Shown: positions 1 through 9,138 of the stretch, piece by piece
Layout: every line of letters begins with the position of its first letter
Position numbering within the stretch: the first letter of the stretch is position 1
Source of the DNA: Candidatus Nitrotoga sp. SPKER
GTDB taxonomy: Bacteria; Pseudomonadota; Gammaproteobacteria; Burkholderiales; Gallionellaceae
Assembly (NCBI GenBank): GCA_003402285.1
Contig: QFXG01000004.1
Coordinates: 1-49,354 of the forward strand
DNA: 49,354 nt
Reading direction: 5' to 3'
Program-made: the position numbers and the translations under genes
The notes under the pieces: generated by a model
Databases searched by the model: none
What the model saw: the letters and a program-made list of their open reading frames with translations, nothing else
What the model was told of the DNA's origin: nothing

Positions 1-260
1 AAGGCGATGGCAGAGGTGACTAGCGTGCCAACGATAGGCACGAGTGCGCCGAACTGATCCGTGACTGGATCCCATTCCGCGCTGGTTAAGAATTGAAAAC
101 CGAATGCCTTAATGGCGGGCAAACTGCCGATTATCAACGAAACGATAATGGCAATGAGTAGGACGAGCACGGCAAATGCAGACAAGCGCGTGACATTGCG
201 GAACAGAATATCCAGCAAATTATGGCGCTTCATGGGTACTTCACGTAAAAACGTCGGCAT
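1..260 (-). CDS. pstC: Phosphate ABC transporter permease PstC, N-terminal part (runs off the left edge)
   Basis: Reading the minus strand from the ATG at 258-260 gives about 86 residues that begin MPTFLREVPMKRHNLLDIL. They contain one hydrophobic segment (FAVLVLLIAIIVSLIIGSL) and the PstC signature around AFGFQFLTSAEWDPV, followed by FGALVPIVGT. PstC is one of two inner-membrane permeases of the PstSCAB high-affinity phosphate importer. It lies downstream of pstS on the same strand, the usual pst order. The start is uncertain: the in-frame ATG at 231-233 (MKRHN) is a plausible alternative, and neither start has a good Shine-Dalgarno sequence. The gene is cut by the window edge, not truncated by mutation as far as can be seen. 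Confidence 0.88.
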   Translation of the reverse strand, partial: MPTFLREVPMKRHNLLDILFRNVTRLSAFAVLVLLIAIIVSLIIGSLPAIKAFGFQFLTSAEWDPVTDQFGALVPIVGTLVTSAIA

Positions 261-285
261 GATTTTTTAAAAGGGCTCAAAACTT

Positions 286-304
286 GAGGGAGCTACGCCC
301 CCTC
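286..304 (-). other. Hairpin in the pstS-pstC intergenic gap
   Basis: Two 8-nt arms (GAGGGAGC and GCCCCCTC on the plus strand) pair with one A-C mismatch around a 3-nt loop. There is no clean T-tract on the minus strand, so it is more likely an intercistronic stem that lowers or stabilises expression of the pst genes downstream of pstS than a full terminator. Strong expression of pstS relative to pstCAB through such stems is common in other bacteria; its function here is inference. Confidence 0.4.
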
Positions 305-366
305 AGATTTATCCGGCAAAAATTATAGCGGGTATATATAGGGGTCAGGGGTTTTGAAATAGACTC

Positions 367-1413
367 TTACTTCCAGAGTACTGTGCCCTTGTTATCCTTA
401 ATCTGTGTTTTCCAGGCGGCGCGCACCAGTTGCTGAACTTTTTCCGGCATGGGAACATAATCCAGCGCTTCAGCCATCTTGCCGCCACTGTTGTAAGCCC
501 AATCGAAGAATTTGAGTACTTCTTTGGCTGTTTCAGATTTATCTTGTGTCTTGTGCATCAGAATGAATGTGGCACCGGTGATGGGCCAGCTTTCTTTGCC
601 GGGTTCGTTGGTTAGCAACTCATAAAAACCGGGTGCTTTTTCCCAGGCAGCATTGGCCGCAGCTGCCTTGAATGAGGAGTCATCGGGTTTGACAAATTGA
701 CCGTCGGGGTTTTTGAGTTGTACGTAAGTCATTTTGTTCTGCAACGCATAAGCATATTCCACATAACCGATAGAATTTTTTATACGCTGGACATAAGAGG
801 CCACGCCTTCATTACCTTTGCCGCCCGTACCTGCTTTCCAGGAGACGGCCGTGCCTTCGCCAACTGCTGATTTCCATTCCGGGCTTGTCTTGGACAGGTA
901 GTTGGTGAAGATGAAGGTGGTACCGGAGCCATCGGAACGATGCACCACGGTGATGGTTTCATTGGGCAGTTTGGCGCCCACATTCAGCGCCATGAGTGCT
1001 GGATCATTCCACTTGGTGATTTTGCCAAGAAAAATATCGGCCAACACCTTGCCGTCTAGTTTGAGCTGCCCGGCTGCAACACCTGGGACGTTGATGACAG
1101 GTACTACACCGCCCATGACAGCCGGGAATTGCATCAGGCCGTTTTTTTCCAGCTCTTCTGGTTTCAAAGGCATATCGGAGGCACCAAAATCGACTGTCCG
1201 AGCAATAATTTGTTTGATGCCCCCGCCGGAACCGATGGATTGGTAGTTCAGGCTAATGCCGGTTTGAGTTTTATACGTATCGGCCCATTTGGCATAAATG
1301 GGATAGGGAAAGGTAGCACCTGCACCGGTGAGGTTAACGGCCGAAGCATTGACTGCTAACGAACAAGAGGCGGCAAGGCCCAGCATATAAAGAAAACGAT
1401 TTAGTTTGGTCAT
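367..1413 (-). CDS. pstS: Periplasmic phosphate-binding protein PstS
   Basis: The protein has 348 residues, the usual PstS length. It opens with a Sec signal peptide (MTKLNRFLYMLGLAASCSLA, cleavage probably after the ASA at about residue 25). The mature protein begins with the PstS motif GAGATFPYPIYAKW (residues 30-43). Phosphate-binding features visible are SIGSGGG (59-65), FGASD with D80, and the R159-S-D-G-S-G-T-T166 loop. It captures inorganic phosphate in the periplasm and delivers it to PstC/PstA. The start is supported by a GGAGAG Shine-Dalgarno just upstream on the minus strand. pstC follows downstream and a Pho-box-like promoter lies upstream at 1452-1485, so it should be induced by phosphate starvation through PhoB. 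Confidence 0.97.
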   Translation of the reverse strand: MTKLNRFLYMLGLAASCSLAVNASAVNLTGAGATFPYPIYAKWADTYKTQTGISLNYQSIGSGGGIKQIIARTVDFGASDMPLKPEELEKNGLMQFPAVMGGVVPVINVPGVAAGQLKLDGKVLADIFLGKITKWNDPALMALNVGAKLPNETITVVHRSDGSGTTFIFTNYLSKTSPEWKSAVGEGTAVSWKAGTGGKGNEGVASYVQRIKNSIGYVEYAYALQNKMTYVQLKNPDGQFVKPDDSSFKAAAANAAWEKAPGFYELLTNEPGKESWPITGATFILMHKTQDKSETAKEVLKFFDWAYNSGGKMAEALDYVPMPEKVQQLVRAAWKTQIKDNKGTVLWK

Positions 1414-1451
1414 AACTCTCTCCAGAAATTAAGTTCGCTACAGCGTAGCTA

Positions 1452-1485
1452 ACTATAGTCATTTTCTATTACAGAATTATTACAC
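1452..1485 (-). promoter_or_regulatory. Putative PhoB-dependent promoter of pstS (Pho box plus -10)
   Basis: On the minus strand positions 1485-1468 read GTGTAATAATTCTGTAAT. This is two 7-bp repeats separated by 4 bp, the PhoB box layout. Against the E. coli consensus repeat CTGTCAT the two halves match 5/7 and 6/7. Ten bases further downstream is TATAGT (1457-1452), a good -10 element. A 10-bp gap from Pho box to -10, with the box replacing the -35, is the architecture known for E. coli pstS. The start codon lies about 40 bp further on. The match was found by eye. Confidence 0.6.
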
Positions 1486-1683
1486 AGACTAGTAGTGTGT
1501 CGGATATTACCTCATTTTATATTTAATGCTTTTTAAAGGATTTTGGATGCGTGGATATTGATTGAATACGGTTGAAAAATGTGGCGAAAATTATGATAAA
1601 CATACGTAAATTAAGCCAAGCTTACAAAGCTTAATCAAAATCATCATCAAACTGGAGGAATTGGATATACAGTGTGATAAGTC

Positions 1684-2328
1684 TTAACGCATGTGCCATG
1701 CGGCCTTAACTAGCTTGGGATATTCTGGTTTGCCCAGGCTGCCGTTATAGCGTCCTAAAGCACGAAAGAGGTCACCTTTTTCCATATCTAAGTAGTGACG
1801 AAGAATAATGCAACCATATCGCAGGTTGGTGCGCAGGTGGAATAAATTACCTTCACGTTGACCGATAAGATTCAACCAAAACGGCATTACTTGCATATAT
1901 CCTCTCGCCCCCACGCTGGATACAGCATATTTCTTGAAGCCGCTTTCCACTTGAATAAGCCCTAATATTAATTGTGGATCTAATCCAGCGCGTGTGGCTT
2001 CATAATACACAGTCTTGAGGAAATCCACGCGATAGCTTGCGTCCGGAATGTGTTTCTCTAAGCGGCGTGATGTGTCATTCAACCAAGTGTTGTACTCTTG
2101 TTGCGATGCAAATGTTAGCTTAAGTGGTGCTTGATCCGACATGGAGCGGTTTAATGAGATTTGCACGCTGGCAGATAAAGGTTGATAGGTTTGTGCGCCA
2201 CTATGTGCTGTGTGGGTGAATAGCAAACCCACTGCCAGCAAGAATGGCAAAATGTAATTTGAATAACATTTTTGAATGGATCGCATCGTTTTAAGTAGAG
2301 ACTCTAAAAATCTCCGTTCGTGTCTCAT
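1684..2328 (-). CDS. SLT-family lytic transglycosylase, exported
   Basis: The 214-residue protein has a signal or membrane-anchor segment (about residues 24-43, ILPFLLAVGLLFTHTAHSGA) and a C-terminal SLT domain (about 105-210). The catalytic glutamate is E128 in LIQVESGF, followed by the family motif SVGARGYMQVMP. Such enzymes cleave the MurNAc-GlcNAc bond of peptidoglycan with formation of 1,6-anhydroMurNAc. The domain is compact, like other small soluble or lipoprotein transglycosylases. The start may be M15 (MRSIQK) rather than M1, since neither has a strong ribosome-binding site and M15 would give a more usual signal peptide. It sits downstream of proS on the same strand but 405 bp away, beyond a terminator, so it is probably its own unit. 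Confidence 0.88.
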   Translation of the reverse strand: MRHERRFLESLLKTMRSIQKCYSNYILPFLLAVGLLFTHTAHSGAQTYQPLSASVQISLNRSMSDQAPLKLTFASQQEYNTWLNDTSRRLEKHIPDASYRVDFLKTVYYEATRAGLDPQLILGLIQVESGFKKYAVSSVGARGYMQVMPFWLNLIGQREGNLFHLRTNLRYGCIILRHYLDMEKGDLFRALGRYNGSLGKPEYPKLVKAAWHMR

Positions 2329-2413
2329 ACTATTTAAGATAGTTGATTTACGGCAAGTTACTGAAATACTTTAAGGTGATGTTTATGATTAACATATTGT
2401 TCAGAAAACATTA

Positions 2414-2434
2414 CACAATAATGAGTTTATTGTG
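2414..2434. repeat. AT-rich inverted repeat in the 2329-2733 gap
   Basis: CACAATAA and TTATTGTG are perfect 8-bp arms around a TGAGT centre, about 85 bp upstream of the transglycosylase start. It could be an operator for that gene or a weak hairpin. Apart from this and the terminator at 2640-2679, nothing was recognised in the 405-bp gap. Confidence 0.4.
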
Positions 2435-2639
2435 ATGCTGTTTTTCAGAGACGCAATAGGTCATGCACATAAATAGAATGAGTAGTATTGATGCTGACGG
2501 AAACGAATGAACTGTGTTTATCCGTTTAACGGATATAGATATGTATCAAGGCGCATTGGCGGTTAATGTAGTCGTTTGTCGCTTTGCCCTGTTGCTTGAC
2601 ATTCATTCAATCCAAGACGTTAGGTGTGCTAACTGAAAA

Positions 2640-2679
2640 AGCACGGAATGAATCAAATTTAAAGTATAAAACCCGTGCT
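2640..2679 (-). terminator. Probable terminator of proS
   Basis: On the minus strand AGCACGG, a 26-nt loop, then CCGTGCT followed by TTTT lies about 55 bp past the proS stop. The 7-bp stem is perfect and the T-run is in the right place for minus-strand transcription. The loop is longer than usual, which lowers certainty. Confidence 0.5.
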
Positions 2680-2733
2680 TGTTTTATGCATTGAACCGTA
2701 TTTATTACAACAGGACAGTATTAAATGTTAACT

Positions 2734-4446
2734 TTATTGAAGTGATGTTGATTGTATGAACTGAACAATATTTTCTAATGGGATTTGTTGCGCTTCTTCA
2801 TCACGCCGTCCTTTGTATTCAACCATGGGCACTTCTTGGCTAAGACCGCGATCTCCAATTACGATACGATGTGGGATGCCGATGAGTTCTATATCAGCAA
2901 ACATTACGCCTGGGCGTTCATTACGGTCGTCAAGCAATACCTCAATCCCTGCCGCGCCAATATCAGCATAAAGCTGCTCTGTCGCTAGGCGCACGGCTTC
3001 GCTCTTATTTATGCCAATTGGGGCAAGTGCCACTTGAAACGGAGCCATGGCAGCAGGCAGAGTAATGCCACGATCGTCATAATTCTGTTCTATTGCTGCA
3101 GCGACGATGCGCGAAACGCCGATACCATAACAACCCATTTCAATAGGCTGAGATTTGCCGTTTTCATCAAGGTAATTAGCATTGAGCGCTTCGGAATATG
3201 TGGTGCGCAACTGGAAAATGTGGCCGACTTCGATACCGCGGCAGAGTTCTAGAATGCCTTTTCCATTGGGGCTGGGGTCACCGGCGACCACGTTGCGGAG
3301 GTCATACACATTGGTTTCGTCCAAGCTGATGTCGCGTCCAAAGTTTGCGTGAGTGTAGTGAAAGCCGTCGTCATTGGCTCCGCAGACAAAATTACTCATG
3401 GCAGCAGCAGCATGGTCAGCCAAGATTCGAACGGCTGTATTCACCGGGCCAATGTAACCGGTACGACAGCCCATGTTCTGATGGATTTCATCGTCACTGG
3501 CGAAACGGAATTCGCCCAAGATCTTGGTAGCTTTGATTTCGTTCAGCATATGGTCTCCGCGTAGCAGAAGCAGAGTGAAATTATCACCGGCATCCAGCAC
3601 GGCGATTGCTTTTAGTACTTGTTGCGGTGTTACTTTCAAGAAAGTGGCGACGCTTTCAATGGATTTTTGCCCGGGCGTAATGACTTTTTGCAAATTTTCG
3701 TCGGCACTCGCGCGTAAGGTGTTTGGTGCGATGGCCTCGGCCAGTTCCACATTGGCGGCATAATCGGAAGTGGGACAGAATGCTAACCCGTCTTCGCCGG
3801 AATCGGCTAGTACGTGGAATTCATGCGAGCCACTACCGCCAATGGCGCCTGTATCTGCCGCAACAGCTCGGAATTGGAGGCCAAGACGGGTGAAAATGCG
3901 GCTGTACGTGTCATACATCACTTGGTAGGTTTGTTCTAAGCTGCTGAAGTTGGCATGGAATGAATAAGCATCTTTCATTACAAATTCGCGCGCGCGCATC
4001 ACACCAAAACGGGGACGCACCTCATCCCGGAATTTGGTCTGGATTTGGTAGAAATTAACGGGTAACTGACGATAGCTTTTTATTTCACGGCGTGCGATGT
4101 CAGTAATCACTTCTTCGTGAGTGGGGCCAAAACAAAATAAATTGTCATGGCGATCTTTAATTTTGAGCATTTGCGGCCCAAATATTTCCCAGCGTCCGGT
4201 TTCTTGCCAAAGTTCGGCGGGTTGTATGGCGGGCATTAGCAACTCAATGCCGCCGCCCTTATTCATCTCCTCGCGTACCACAGCTTCTACTTTGCGCAAT
4301 ACGCGTAGTCCTAATGGCATCCAGGTGTACAGGCCACTAGCCAATTTTTTGATGTAGCCAGCACGTAACATTAAACGATGGCTGATTAGTTCGGCTTCGG
4401 AGGGAGCCTCTTTTTGGGTGGAGATGAAAAATTGTGAAACGCGCAT
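2734..4446 (-). CDS. proS: Prolyl-tRNA synthetase (bacterial type with editing domain)
   Basis: At 570 residues it is full length for the bacterial ProS family. Class II motifs are visible: motif 1 around [18 protein letters not shown] (about 36-53), motif 2 around [17 protein letters not shown] (about 138-155) and motif 3 in the [13 protein letters not shown] stretch (about 438-450). An inserted YbaK-like editing domain, which hydrolyses Ala-tRNAPro, lies between motifs 2 and 3 (about 230-385). The C-terminal anticodon-binding domain starts around [11 protein letters not shown]. The enzyme charges tRNAPro with proline in the cytoplasm. It is transcribed divergently from rppH with about 150 bp between them. 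The ATG at 4446 has no clear Shine-Dalgarno but matches the family's MR-(V/T/A)-SQ-FF start. Confidence 0.98.
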   Translation of the reverse strand: MRVSQFFISTQKEAPSEAELISHRLMLRAGYIKKLASGLYTWMPLGLRVLRKVEAVVREEMNKGGGIELLMPAIQPAELWQETGRWEIFGPQMLKIKDRHDNLFCFGPTHEEVITDIARREIKSYRQLPVNFYQIQTKFRDEVRPRFGVMRAREFVMKDAYSFHANFSSLEQTYQVMYDTYSRIFTRLGLQFRAVAADTGAIGGSGSHEFHVLADSGEDGLAFCPTSDYAANVELAEAIAPNTLRASADENLQKVITPGQKSIESVATFLKVTPQQVLKAIAVLDAGDNFTLLLLRGDHMLNEIKATKILGEFRFASDDEIHQNMGCRTGYIGPVNTAVRILADHAAAAMSNFVCGANDDGFHYTHANFGRDISLDETNVYDLRNVVAGDPSPNGKGILELCRGIEVGHIFQLRTTYSEALNANYLDENGKSQPIEMGCYGIGVSRIVAAAIEQNYDDRGITLPAAMAPFQVALAPIGINKSEAVRLATEQLYADIGAAGIEVLLDDRNERPGVMFADIELIGIPHRIVIGDRGLSQEVPMVEYKGRRDEEAQQIPLENIVQFIQSTSLQ

Positions 4447-4596
4447 GATGGTGTTTTGCCAAATCGAATTATTAGAGTGCTAATTTTACAGCGAACGAAG
4501 TAAGCATGCTGCATCGATTGTGATAAGACGGCTTTCAATATGGTGTGAAATGTGAAAAAATCCACTTTATGTAAATTAATTAAACAGGTGGCGAAG

Positions 4597-5121
4597 ATGA
4601 TTGATCGGGATGGTTATCGCCCCAACGTCGGCATCATTCTGTCCAACGCTAAGAATCAGGTATTTTGGGGTAAGCGCATCAGGCAGCATGCGTGGCAATT
4701 CCCGCAAGGTGGCATTCAGTGTGGTGAAACACCGGAACAAGCGATGTATCGCGAATTGCAGGAAGAGGTAGGCTTGCAGTCTTGTCATGTCCAAATACTT
4801 GGCCGTACGCGTGAGTGGATACGTTATGAGGTGCCGCAACATTGGGTTAAACGTGAGTGGCGTGGCAGTTACAAAGGGCAAAAGCAAATATGGTTTTTGC
4901 TGCGACTGGTTGGACGCGACTGTGATGTGTGTTTGCGTACTTCTATTCACCCGGAGTTTGATGCCTGGCGTTGGAACGATTATTGGGTTGAGATGGAAAG
5001 CGTGATTGAGTTTAAACGGGATGTTTACCGTTTGGCATTGAATGAATTAGTACGCTATTTGCCGCCAACCAATAATTTTTCTGGCTGGGATACATCCAAA
5101 AAAATTTCTAGTAATGTTTGA
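4597..5121 (+). CDS. rppH: RNA pyrophosphohydrolase RppH (Nudix)
   Basis: RppH removes pyrophosphate from 5'-triphosphorylated mRNA ends and so primes RNase E decay. The Nudix box [12 protein letters not shown]...REL(Q)EEVGL matches GX5EX7REUXEEXGU. The open frame extends upstream to a GTG at 4552, but the family starts at M-I-D-x-D-G-Y-R-P-N-V-G, which here is the ATG at 4597 with AGGTGG about 9 bases upstream. From there the protein is 174 residues. The tail after RYLP ([16 protein letters not shown]) is not family-like. A ferritin-like fragment continues in the same frame directly after the stop (5122-5283), so the original 3' end may have been altered by a deletion. Confidence 0.95.
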   Translation: MIDRDGYRPNVGIILSNAKNQVFWGKRIRQHAWQFPQGGIQCGETPEQAMYRELQEEVGLQSCHVQILGRTREWIRYEVPQHWVKREWRGSYKGQKQIWFLLRLVGRDCDVCLRTSIHPEFDAWRWNDYWVEMESVIEFKRDVYRLALNELVRYLPPTNNFSGWDTSKKISSNV

Positions 5122-5283
5122 GTTATCGCTATTGTTGAGCGCATTGCCATTGATAATTACGGTGAAATAATCAGTTATTTGGGTAACGACGATCCTACAA
5201 TGTGGCGTATGCTCGACATCTTGGTGATGGAGGAAGATTATACCGACGATTTTTCCAGTCTTTTGGCAGAGATGGGAGGGTGA
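5122..5283 (+). pseudogene. C-terminal fragment of a bacterioferritin/Dps-like protein
   Basis: Immediately after the rppH stop, in the same reading frame, there are 53 codons and a TGA. They read V-I-A-I-V-E-R-I-A-I-D-N-Y-G-E-I-I, then SYLGNDDPTMWRMLDILVME, then EDYTDDFSSLLAEMGG. The pattern RIAID-Y-E-II-YLG--DPT-RRML--IL--EE-HADDL-SLL is the last helix pair of bacterioferritin-type four-helix proteins. There is no start codon or ribosome-binding site and the first two-thirds of the domain are missing. The metal-ligand pattern is also damaged (EEDY where EExH is usual). This looks like the relic of a gene removed by a deletion that joined it to rppH. Identification rests on reading the pattern by eye. 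Confidence 0.6.
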
Positions 5284-5653
5284 AAGGTGGTAGTGTACTA
5301 GCAATGGAGATGCACCCGATTTATGAGCATTTCAATCAATCCTGAACTTGTTTTTTCCGCAAAAATAGTAATTCAACTTGGCAAGCTGATGTAAAAATTC
5401 CTGACGAGCCGCGGAGCATTGTCAAATTGCTCAGAGCGGGCTTAGTGTCTTCGTTTAACTTCGAATTTTGCTTCGGTGTGATCAGCCATCGGCAAGTGGC
5501 GAAATTAGTTTTTCCTATCTTGATGCTCTGTTTATGTGCTGTTAACTATAGCGCTGGAATTCATAATTCCATTAAATATGTTTCGAAAAAGTGCACTACA
5601 TTAAGGATTGATTGGCTATTGCACTGTGAGATAGGGTTTTGAAGAGAGAAAAT
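5284..5653. other. Non-coding gap upstream of the DUF475 gene
   Basis: No gene was recognised here. A short open frame (5427-5642) begins without a convincing ribosome-binding site, overlaps the DUF475 start region and resembles nothing known. The yybP-ykoY manganese riboswitch, which precedes many TerC-like genes, was looked for and its conserved loop sequences were not seen. Confidence 0.4.
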
Positions 5654-6691
5654 ATGCGCTATTTTAAAGTTTCATTTTTTATCGCTTTTTTGGGTATCGG
5701 GCTTGCGGCATGGTGGGGTTATAGTCGCGGTGGTTGGGTGGCCGCACTTGAAGCGCTTGGGATTGCCGCTATTCTCTGTGTTATGGAGGTATCACTTTCC
5801 TTTGACAATGCTGTTGTCAATGCATCTGTGTTAAAAAACTGGAACAAATTCTGGCAGGATATTTTTCTGACTATTGGAATGCTGATCGCAGTATTTGGTA
5901 TGCGATTGCTTTTCCCTCTGGTGATTGTTGCGCTCGCGGCTGACCTCGGACTAATGGAGGTATGGGATATGGGGCTGCATAATCCTGATGGATACGCACT
6001 TCATTTGACTAATCATCATGCTGAAGTGGCCGCGTTTGGAGGGGTTTTTTTATTGCTGGTGTTCCTTAATTTTTTACTGGATTCTAAAAAAGAGTTACAT
6101 TGGCTTGGTCATATTGAAGAGAAAATTGCCACCTTTGGTAAGGTGGCGTCAATCTCGGTAATGATCGCGCTCGGCACACTGTTGGCCAGTTTGTCCATGG
6201 TCGAAGAGGGCAAACAGCTGGTAGTACTAATCGCTGGCCTTTGGGGTGTGCTGTCCTACGTGGGCGTAGACGTGATTAGTAGTCTTCTTGAAAAGGAGGA
6301 AGATGACGCAAAAATCGGTGATGTGATTAAGCGCGGCGGGATAGGTGGTTTTCTTTATCTTGAAGTACTGGATGCTTCTTTTTCATTCGATGGGGTGATC
6401 GGGGCATTTGCTATTACTAAAGACATTGTCATTATTATGATTGGCCTGGGTATTGGTGCAATGTTTGTGCGTTCAATGACTGTATTTCTGGTGCGTAAAG
6501 AAACCCTTGATACATATGTGTACCTTGAGCATGGGGCGCATTATGCGATCGGGATTCTGGCTGTCATTATGCTTGCTAGCATAAAGTTTCATATTCCTGA
6601 GATTTTTACTGGTTTTATAGGGGTGACTTTCATTGCCGCCGCTCTATGGTCTTCATTACGCTATAGGCGGTGCAAGCAACTACGTAAGTAA
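5654..6691 (+). CDS. DUF475 / TerC-superfamily integral membrane protein
   Basis: The protein has about 345 residues and nine or so hydrophobic segments. The family marks are two related half-motifs with acidic residues in membrane helices: CVMEVSLSFDNAVVN (E45, D51, N52) and FLYLEVLDASFSFDGVIG in the second half. This inverted repeat of E...SFD is typical of the TerC/DUF475 group. Some TerC relatives export manganese or protect from metal or tellurite stress; the substrate of DUF475 proteins is not established. A TTG at 5639 could extend the frame by five residues, but the ATG at 5654 has an AGAGAGAA Shine-Dalgarno and is preferred. The gene stands alone and converges with dut. Confidence 0.85.
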   Translation: MRYFKVSFFIAFLGIGLAAWWGYSRGGWVAALEALGIAAILCVMEVSLSFDNAVVNASVLKNWNKFWQDIFLTIGMLIAVFGMRLLFPLVIVALAADLGLMEVWDMGLHNPDGYALHLTNHHAEVAAFGGVFLLLVFLNFLLDSKKELHWLGHIEEKIATFGKVASISVMIALGTLLASLSMVEEGKQLVVLIAGLWGVLSYVGVDVISSLLEKEEDDAKIGDVIKRGGIGGFLYLEVLDASFSFDGVIGAFAITKDIVIIMIGLGIGAMFVRSMTVFLVRKETLDTYVYLEHGAHYAIGILAVIMLASIKFHIPEIFTGFIGVTFIAAALWSSLRYRRCKQLRK

Positions 6692-6744
6692 TAAATTTGC
6701 GTTTATCTATCTCGTGTTCGCAGATCATCTTTTTTAAAATACCA

Positions 6745-7197
6745 TCAATTTTTTCCAGTACTACCAAAACCGTCACTTCCGCGTTGGCTTAAGGGGAAAT
6801 CTGTGACGATATTGAGCTGTATTTGCAGTACTGGCACGATAACCAGTTGCGCCATGCGTTCCAGAGGCATTAAAGTGAAGGGATGCTGCCCACGATTCCA
6901 GATAGAAACGAATATCTGCCCTTGATAATCAGAGTCGATTAGTCCGACCAAATTGCCCAGTACAATACCATGCTTGTGTCCAAGCCCGGAGCGCGGCAAA
7001 ATCATCGCGGCGCACTGTGGGTCGGCCAGGTGAATTGCAATGCCGCTAGGGATAAGTTCGCATTGGCCGGGCTGAATAATCATGCTCTGGTCGATACAGG
7101 CACGCACATCTATCCCTGCCGATCCGGGCGTGGCATAAGCAGGGAGGTGCTCATGCAAGCGCGGGTCGAGAATCTTCACATCTACTGTTTTTTTCAT
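6745..7197 (-). CDS. dut: dUTP diphosphatase (trimeric dUTPase)
   Basis: The enzyme hydrolyses dUTP to dUMP and pyrophosphate, which keeps uracil out of DNA and feeds dTMP synthesis. At 150 residues it is full length. The five trimeric dUTPase motifs are visible: GSAGIDVRA (motif 1), the [11 protein letters not shown] stretch (motif 2), [13 protein letters not shown] (motif 3), the ERMAQLV region (motif 4) and the C-terminal [10 protein letters not shown] (motif 5) that closes over the substrate. An AAGGAAA Shine-Dalgarno lies just upstream. It follows coaBC with only 2 bp between, so the pair forms a coaBC-dut operon, a common arrangement in proteobacteria. Confidence 0.98.
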   Translation of the reverse strand: MKKTVDVKILDPRLHEHLPAYATPGSAGIDVRACIDQSMIIQPGQCELIPSGIAIHLADPQCAAMILPRSGLGHKHGIVLGNLVGLIDSDYQGQIFVSIWNRGQHPFTLMPLERMAQLVIVPVLQIQLNIVTDFPLSQRGSDGFGSTGKN

Positions 7198-7199
7198 AA

Positions 7200-8405
7200 T
7201 TAATTTCCTTGCCGATAAAGTTTGATTACGTGCTGTAACAAGGCTCGCGCTAATGTGAGCTTATCCGCGCGCGGTAATACATGCTCACCTGTATCGTCAA
7301 ATAAAATCAGTTCATTGTCATCTGTTCCAATTGCTTGTTGCACTAAATTGGCTGCGAGTAGGGGAATTTTTTTGGTTCTGCGTTTAGTTGCAGCGTATTC
7401 GTGCAGATTGTGGCTTTCGGCCGCGAAACCTACGCAGAATGGTGGTTTTGGAAGTCTGGCGACATACCCTAGAATATCTGGGTTGGGCAATAGTTCCAGC
7501 ATTAATCCGGCTGTATTTTTTTTGATTTTCTGTTCGGTTGGTTGTGCTACGCGATAATCGGCTACAGCGGCCACGCCAATAAAAATATCGGTATCTGGAA
7601 TATGTTTTTGGACGGCTTCGAACATTTCTGCCGTACTGGTGACATTCACCAGTACGGCACCATGAGGACTAGATAAGGCTGTAGGGCCGGAAATCAATGT
7701 TACCTCTGCACCCAATTCCAGCGCAGCCTGCGCGATGGCATAGCCCATCTTGCCGGAACTGCGATTGGTAATGCCGCGTACTGCGTCTATTGCTTCGTAG
7801 GTCGGCCCGGCAGTTAGTAGAATTTTTATGCCAGATAGTAATTTTGGCTGAAAAAAAGCCAGCACAGCGCATGCCAACTCTGTGGGTTCCTGCATGCGTC
7901 CCATCCCTTCTTCGCCACATGCTTGCATACCGCTGACTGGGCCTAGAATAATTACCCCATCAACAATGAGTTGCTGGATATTACGTTGCGTGGCTGGGTT
8001 TTCCCACATTTGTCGATTCATTGCAGGGGCGAGCAGCAATGGGCAATTGCGAGCCAGACATAACGTCGAAAGTAGGTCATCGGCCAAGCCGTGCGCCAGC
8101 TTGGCGATGAAATCAGCTGTAGCCGGCGCGATCATGATGGCATCAGTGGCACGGCTTAGATTGATGTGTGCCATATGATTGGGAGCGTGTTCGCCCCATT
8201 GATTGGTGAACACCGGCTTGCCGGATAGAGCCTGCATGGTGAGGGGCGTGATGAAATGACACGCAGCTTCAGTCATTGCAACCTGTACCTGTATGCCCTG
8301 ATTGACCAATAAGCGAGTTAATTCGGCGCCTTTATAGGCGGCAATACCGCCGGTAATACCTAGCACAATACGCTTTGTTTGAATTTGTTCCATAATACTG
8401 TGCAT
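7200..8405 (-). CDS. coaBC: Bifunctional phosphopantothenoylcysteine decarboxylase/synthetase CoaBC
   Basis: CoaBC makes 4'-phosphopantetheine from phosphopantothenate, cysteine and CTP in coenzyme A synthesis. The N-terminal CoaC half (about 1-190) is an FMN flavoprotein with [10 protein letters not shown], the active-site His in [11 protein letters not shown], the PAMN motif (APAMNRQMW) and the substrate-clamp cysteine region ([12 protein letters not shown]). The CoaB half (about 190-401) has [30 protein letters not shown] and KIKK, the CTP-binding and dimer motifs. The start could be M1 (8405) or M5 (8393, [12 protein letters not shown]); no clear ribosome-binding site separates them. It is divergent from radC and is followed by dut. 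Confidence 0.97.
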   Translation of the reverse strand: MHSIMEQIQTKRIVLGITGGIAAYKGAELTRLLVNQGIQVQVAMTEAACHFITPLTMQALSGKPVFTNQWGEHAPNHMAHINLSRATDAIMIAPATADFIAKLAHGLADDLLSTLCLARNCPLLLAPAMNRQMWENPATQRNIQQLIVDGVIILGPVSGMQACGEEGMGRMQEPTELACAVLAFFQPKLLSGIKILLTAGPTYEAIDAVRGITNRSSGKMGYAIAQAALELGAEVTLISGPTALSSPHGAVLVNVTSTAEMFEAVQKHIPDTDIFIGVAAVADYRVAQPTEQKIKKNTAGLMLELLPNPDILGYVARLPKPPFCVGFAAESHNLHEYAATKRRTKKIPLLAANLVQQAIGTDDNELILFDDTGEHVLPRADKLTLARALLQHVIKLYRQGN

Positions 8406-8463
8406 CTTAGCAAAAACTGCTGTTTCATATCAAAAAACCACCATGCTTAGGCAGGGGAGAGCG

Positions 8464-9138
8464 ATGGGAATTAATAATTGGCCTGAGGGAGAACGGCCAC
8501 GGGAGAAGTTAATTGAGCGTGGCGCGGCCTCACTTTCTGATGCTGAGCTGCTGGCTATATTTCTGCGCACCGGTGTAGTGGGCAAAAGTGCGGTGGATTT
8601 AGCACGTGATTTGCTTACTCAGTTTGGCACACTTACACGGTTATTTGCTGCTAGCCAAGAAGAGTTTTGTACCATATATGGTATGGGACAGGCCAAATAT
8701 GTTCAGTTGCAGGCGGTGTTGGAGATGTCGCGGCGTGCCTTGCAAGAGGTAATGCGCATGGGCGATGCGCTGAACTCACCGGGCGCGGTACGCGATTATC
8801 TGCGATTGCTTTTGCGTGACCGCGAACAGGAGGTGTTCCTGGTTGTCTTTCTTACCGCACAAAATTGCGTGGTTGCGTCAGAGGAGATGTTCCACGGTAC
8901 GCTCACCCAAACCAGCGTATATCCGCGTGAAGTGGTTAAGCGTGCGTTATATCACAACTCGGCTGGGGTCATCTTGGCCCATAATCATCCTTCAGGCGTG
9001 GCTGAGCCCAGTCAATCTGACCGCCTGCTCACGGACACGCTTAAACAGGCGCTCGCGTTGGTGGATGTACGCGTGCTAGATCATTTCATTGTAGCGGGAG
9101 CTGGGTACTTGTCATTTGCAGAGCGAGGAATGATGTAG
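8464..9138 (+). CDS. radC: RadC/YeeS-family JAB-domain protein (UPF0758)
   Basis: From the ATG at 8464, which has a GGGGAGAG Shine-Dalgarno, the protein is 224 residues and starts [16 protein letters not shown], the usual RadC beginning. An upstream in-frame ATG (8443) is less likely. The N-terminal part has a helix-hairpin-helix-like region. The C-terminal JAB/MPN+ metalloprotease-like domain carries [15 protein letters not shown], the HxH...D zinc site, with the upstream E in [17 protein letters not shown]. The historical role in DNA repair has not held up and the biochemical function is unclear. It is divergent from coaBC, the ordinary chromosomal position of radC. Confidence 0.95.
   Translation: MGINNWPEGERPREKLIERGAASLSDAELLAIFLRTGVVGKSAVDLARDLLTQFGTLTRLFAASQEEFCTIYGMGQAKYVQLQAVLEMSRRALQEVMRMGDALNSPGAVRDYLRLLLRDREQEVFLVVFLTAQNCVVASEEMFHGTLTQTSVYPREVVKRALYHNSAGVILAHNHPSGVAEPSQSDRLLTDTLKQALALVDVRVLDHFIVAGAGYLSFAERGMM

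Noticed and set aside
4552-4596. GTG start that would lengthen RppH by 15 residues
   Set aside because: The family starts at [12 protein letters not shown] and the ATG at 4597 has its own Shine-Dalgarno.
5427-5642. 71-codon ORF before the DUF475 gene
   Set aside because: No ribosome-binding site, no family similarity, and it overlaps the likely DUF475 ribosome-binding region.
5284-5653. yybP-ykoY (Mn2+) riboswitch ahead of the TerC-like gene
   Set aside because: The conserved loop sequences of that riboswitch could not be found on inspection.
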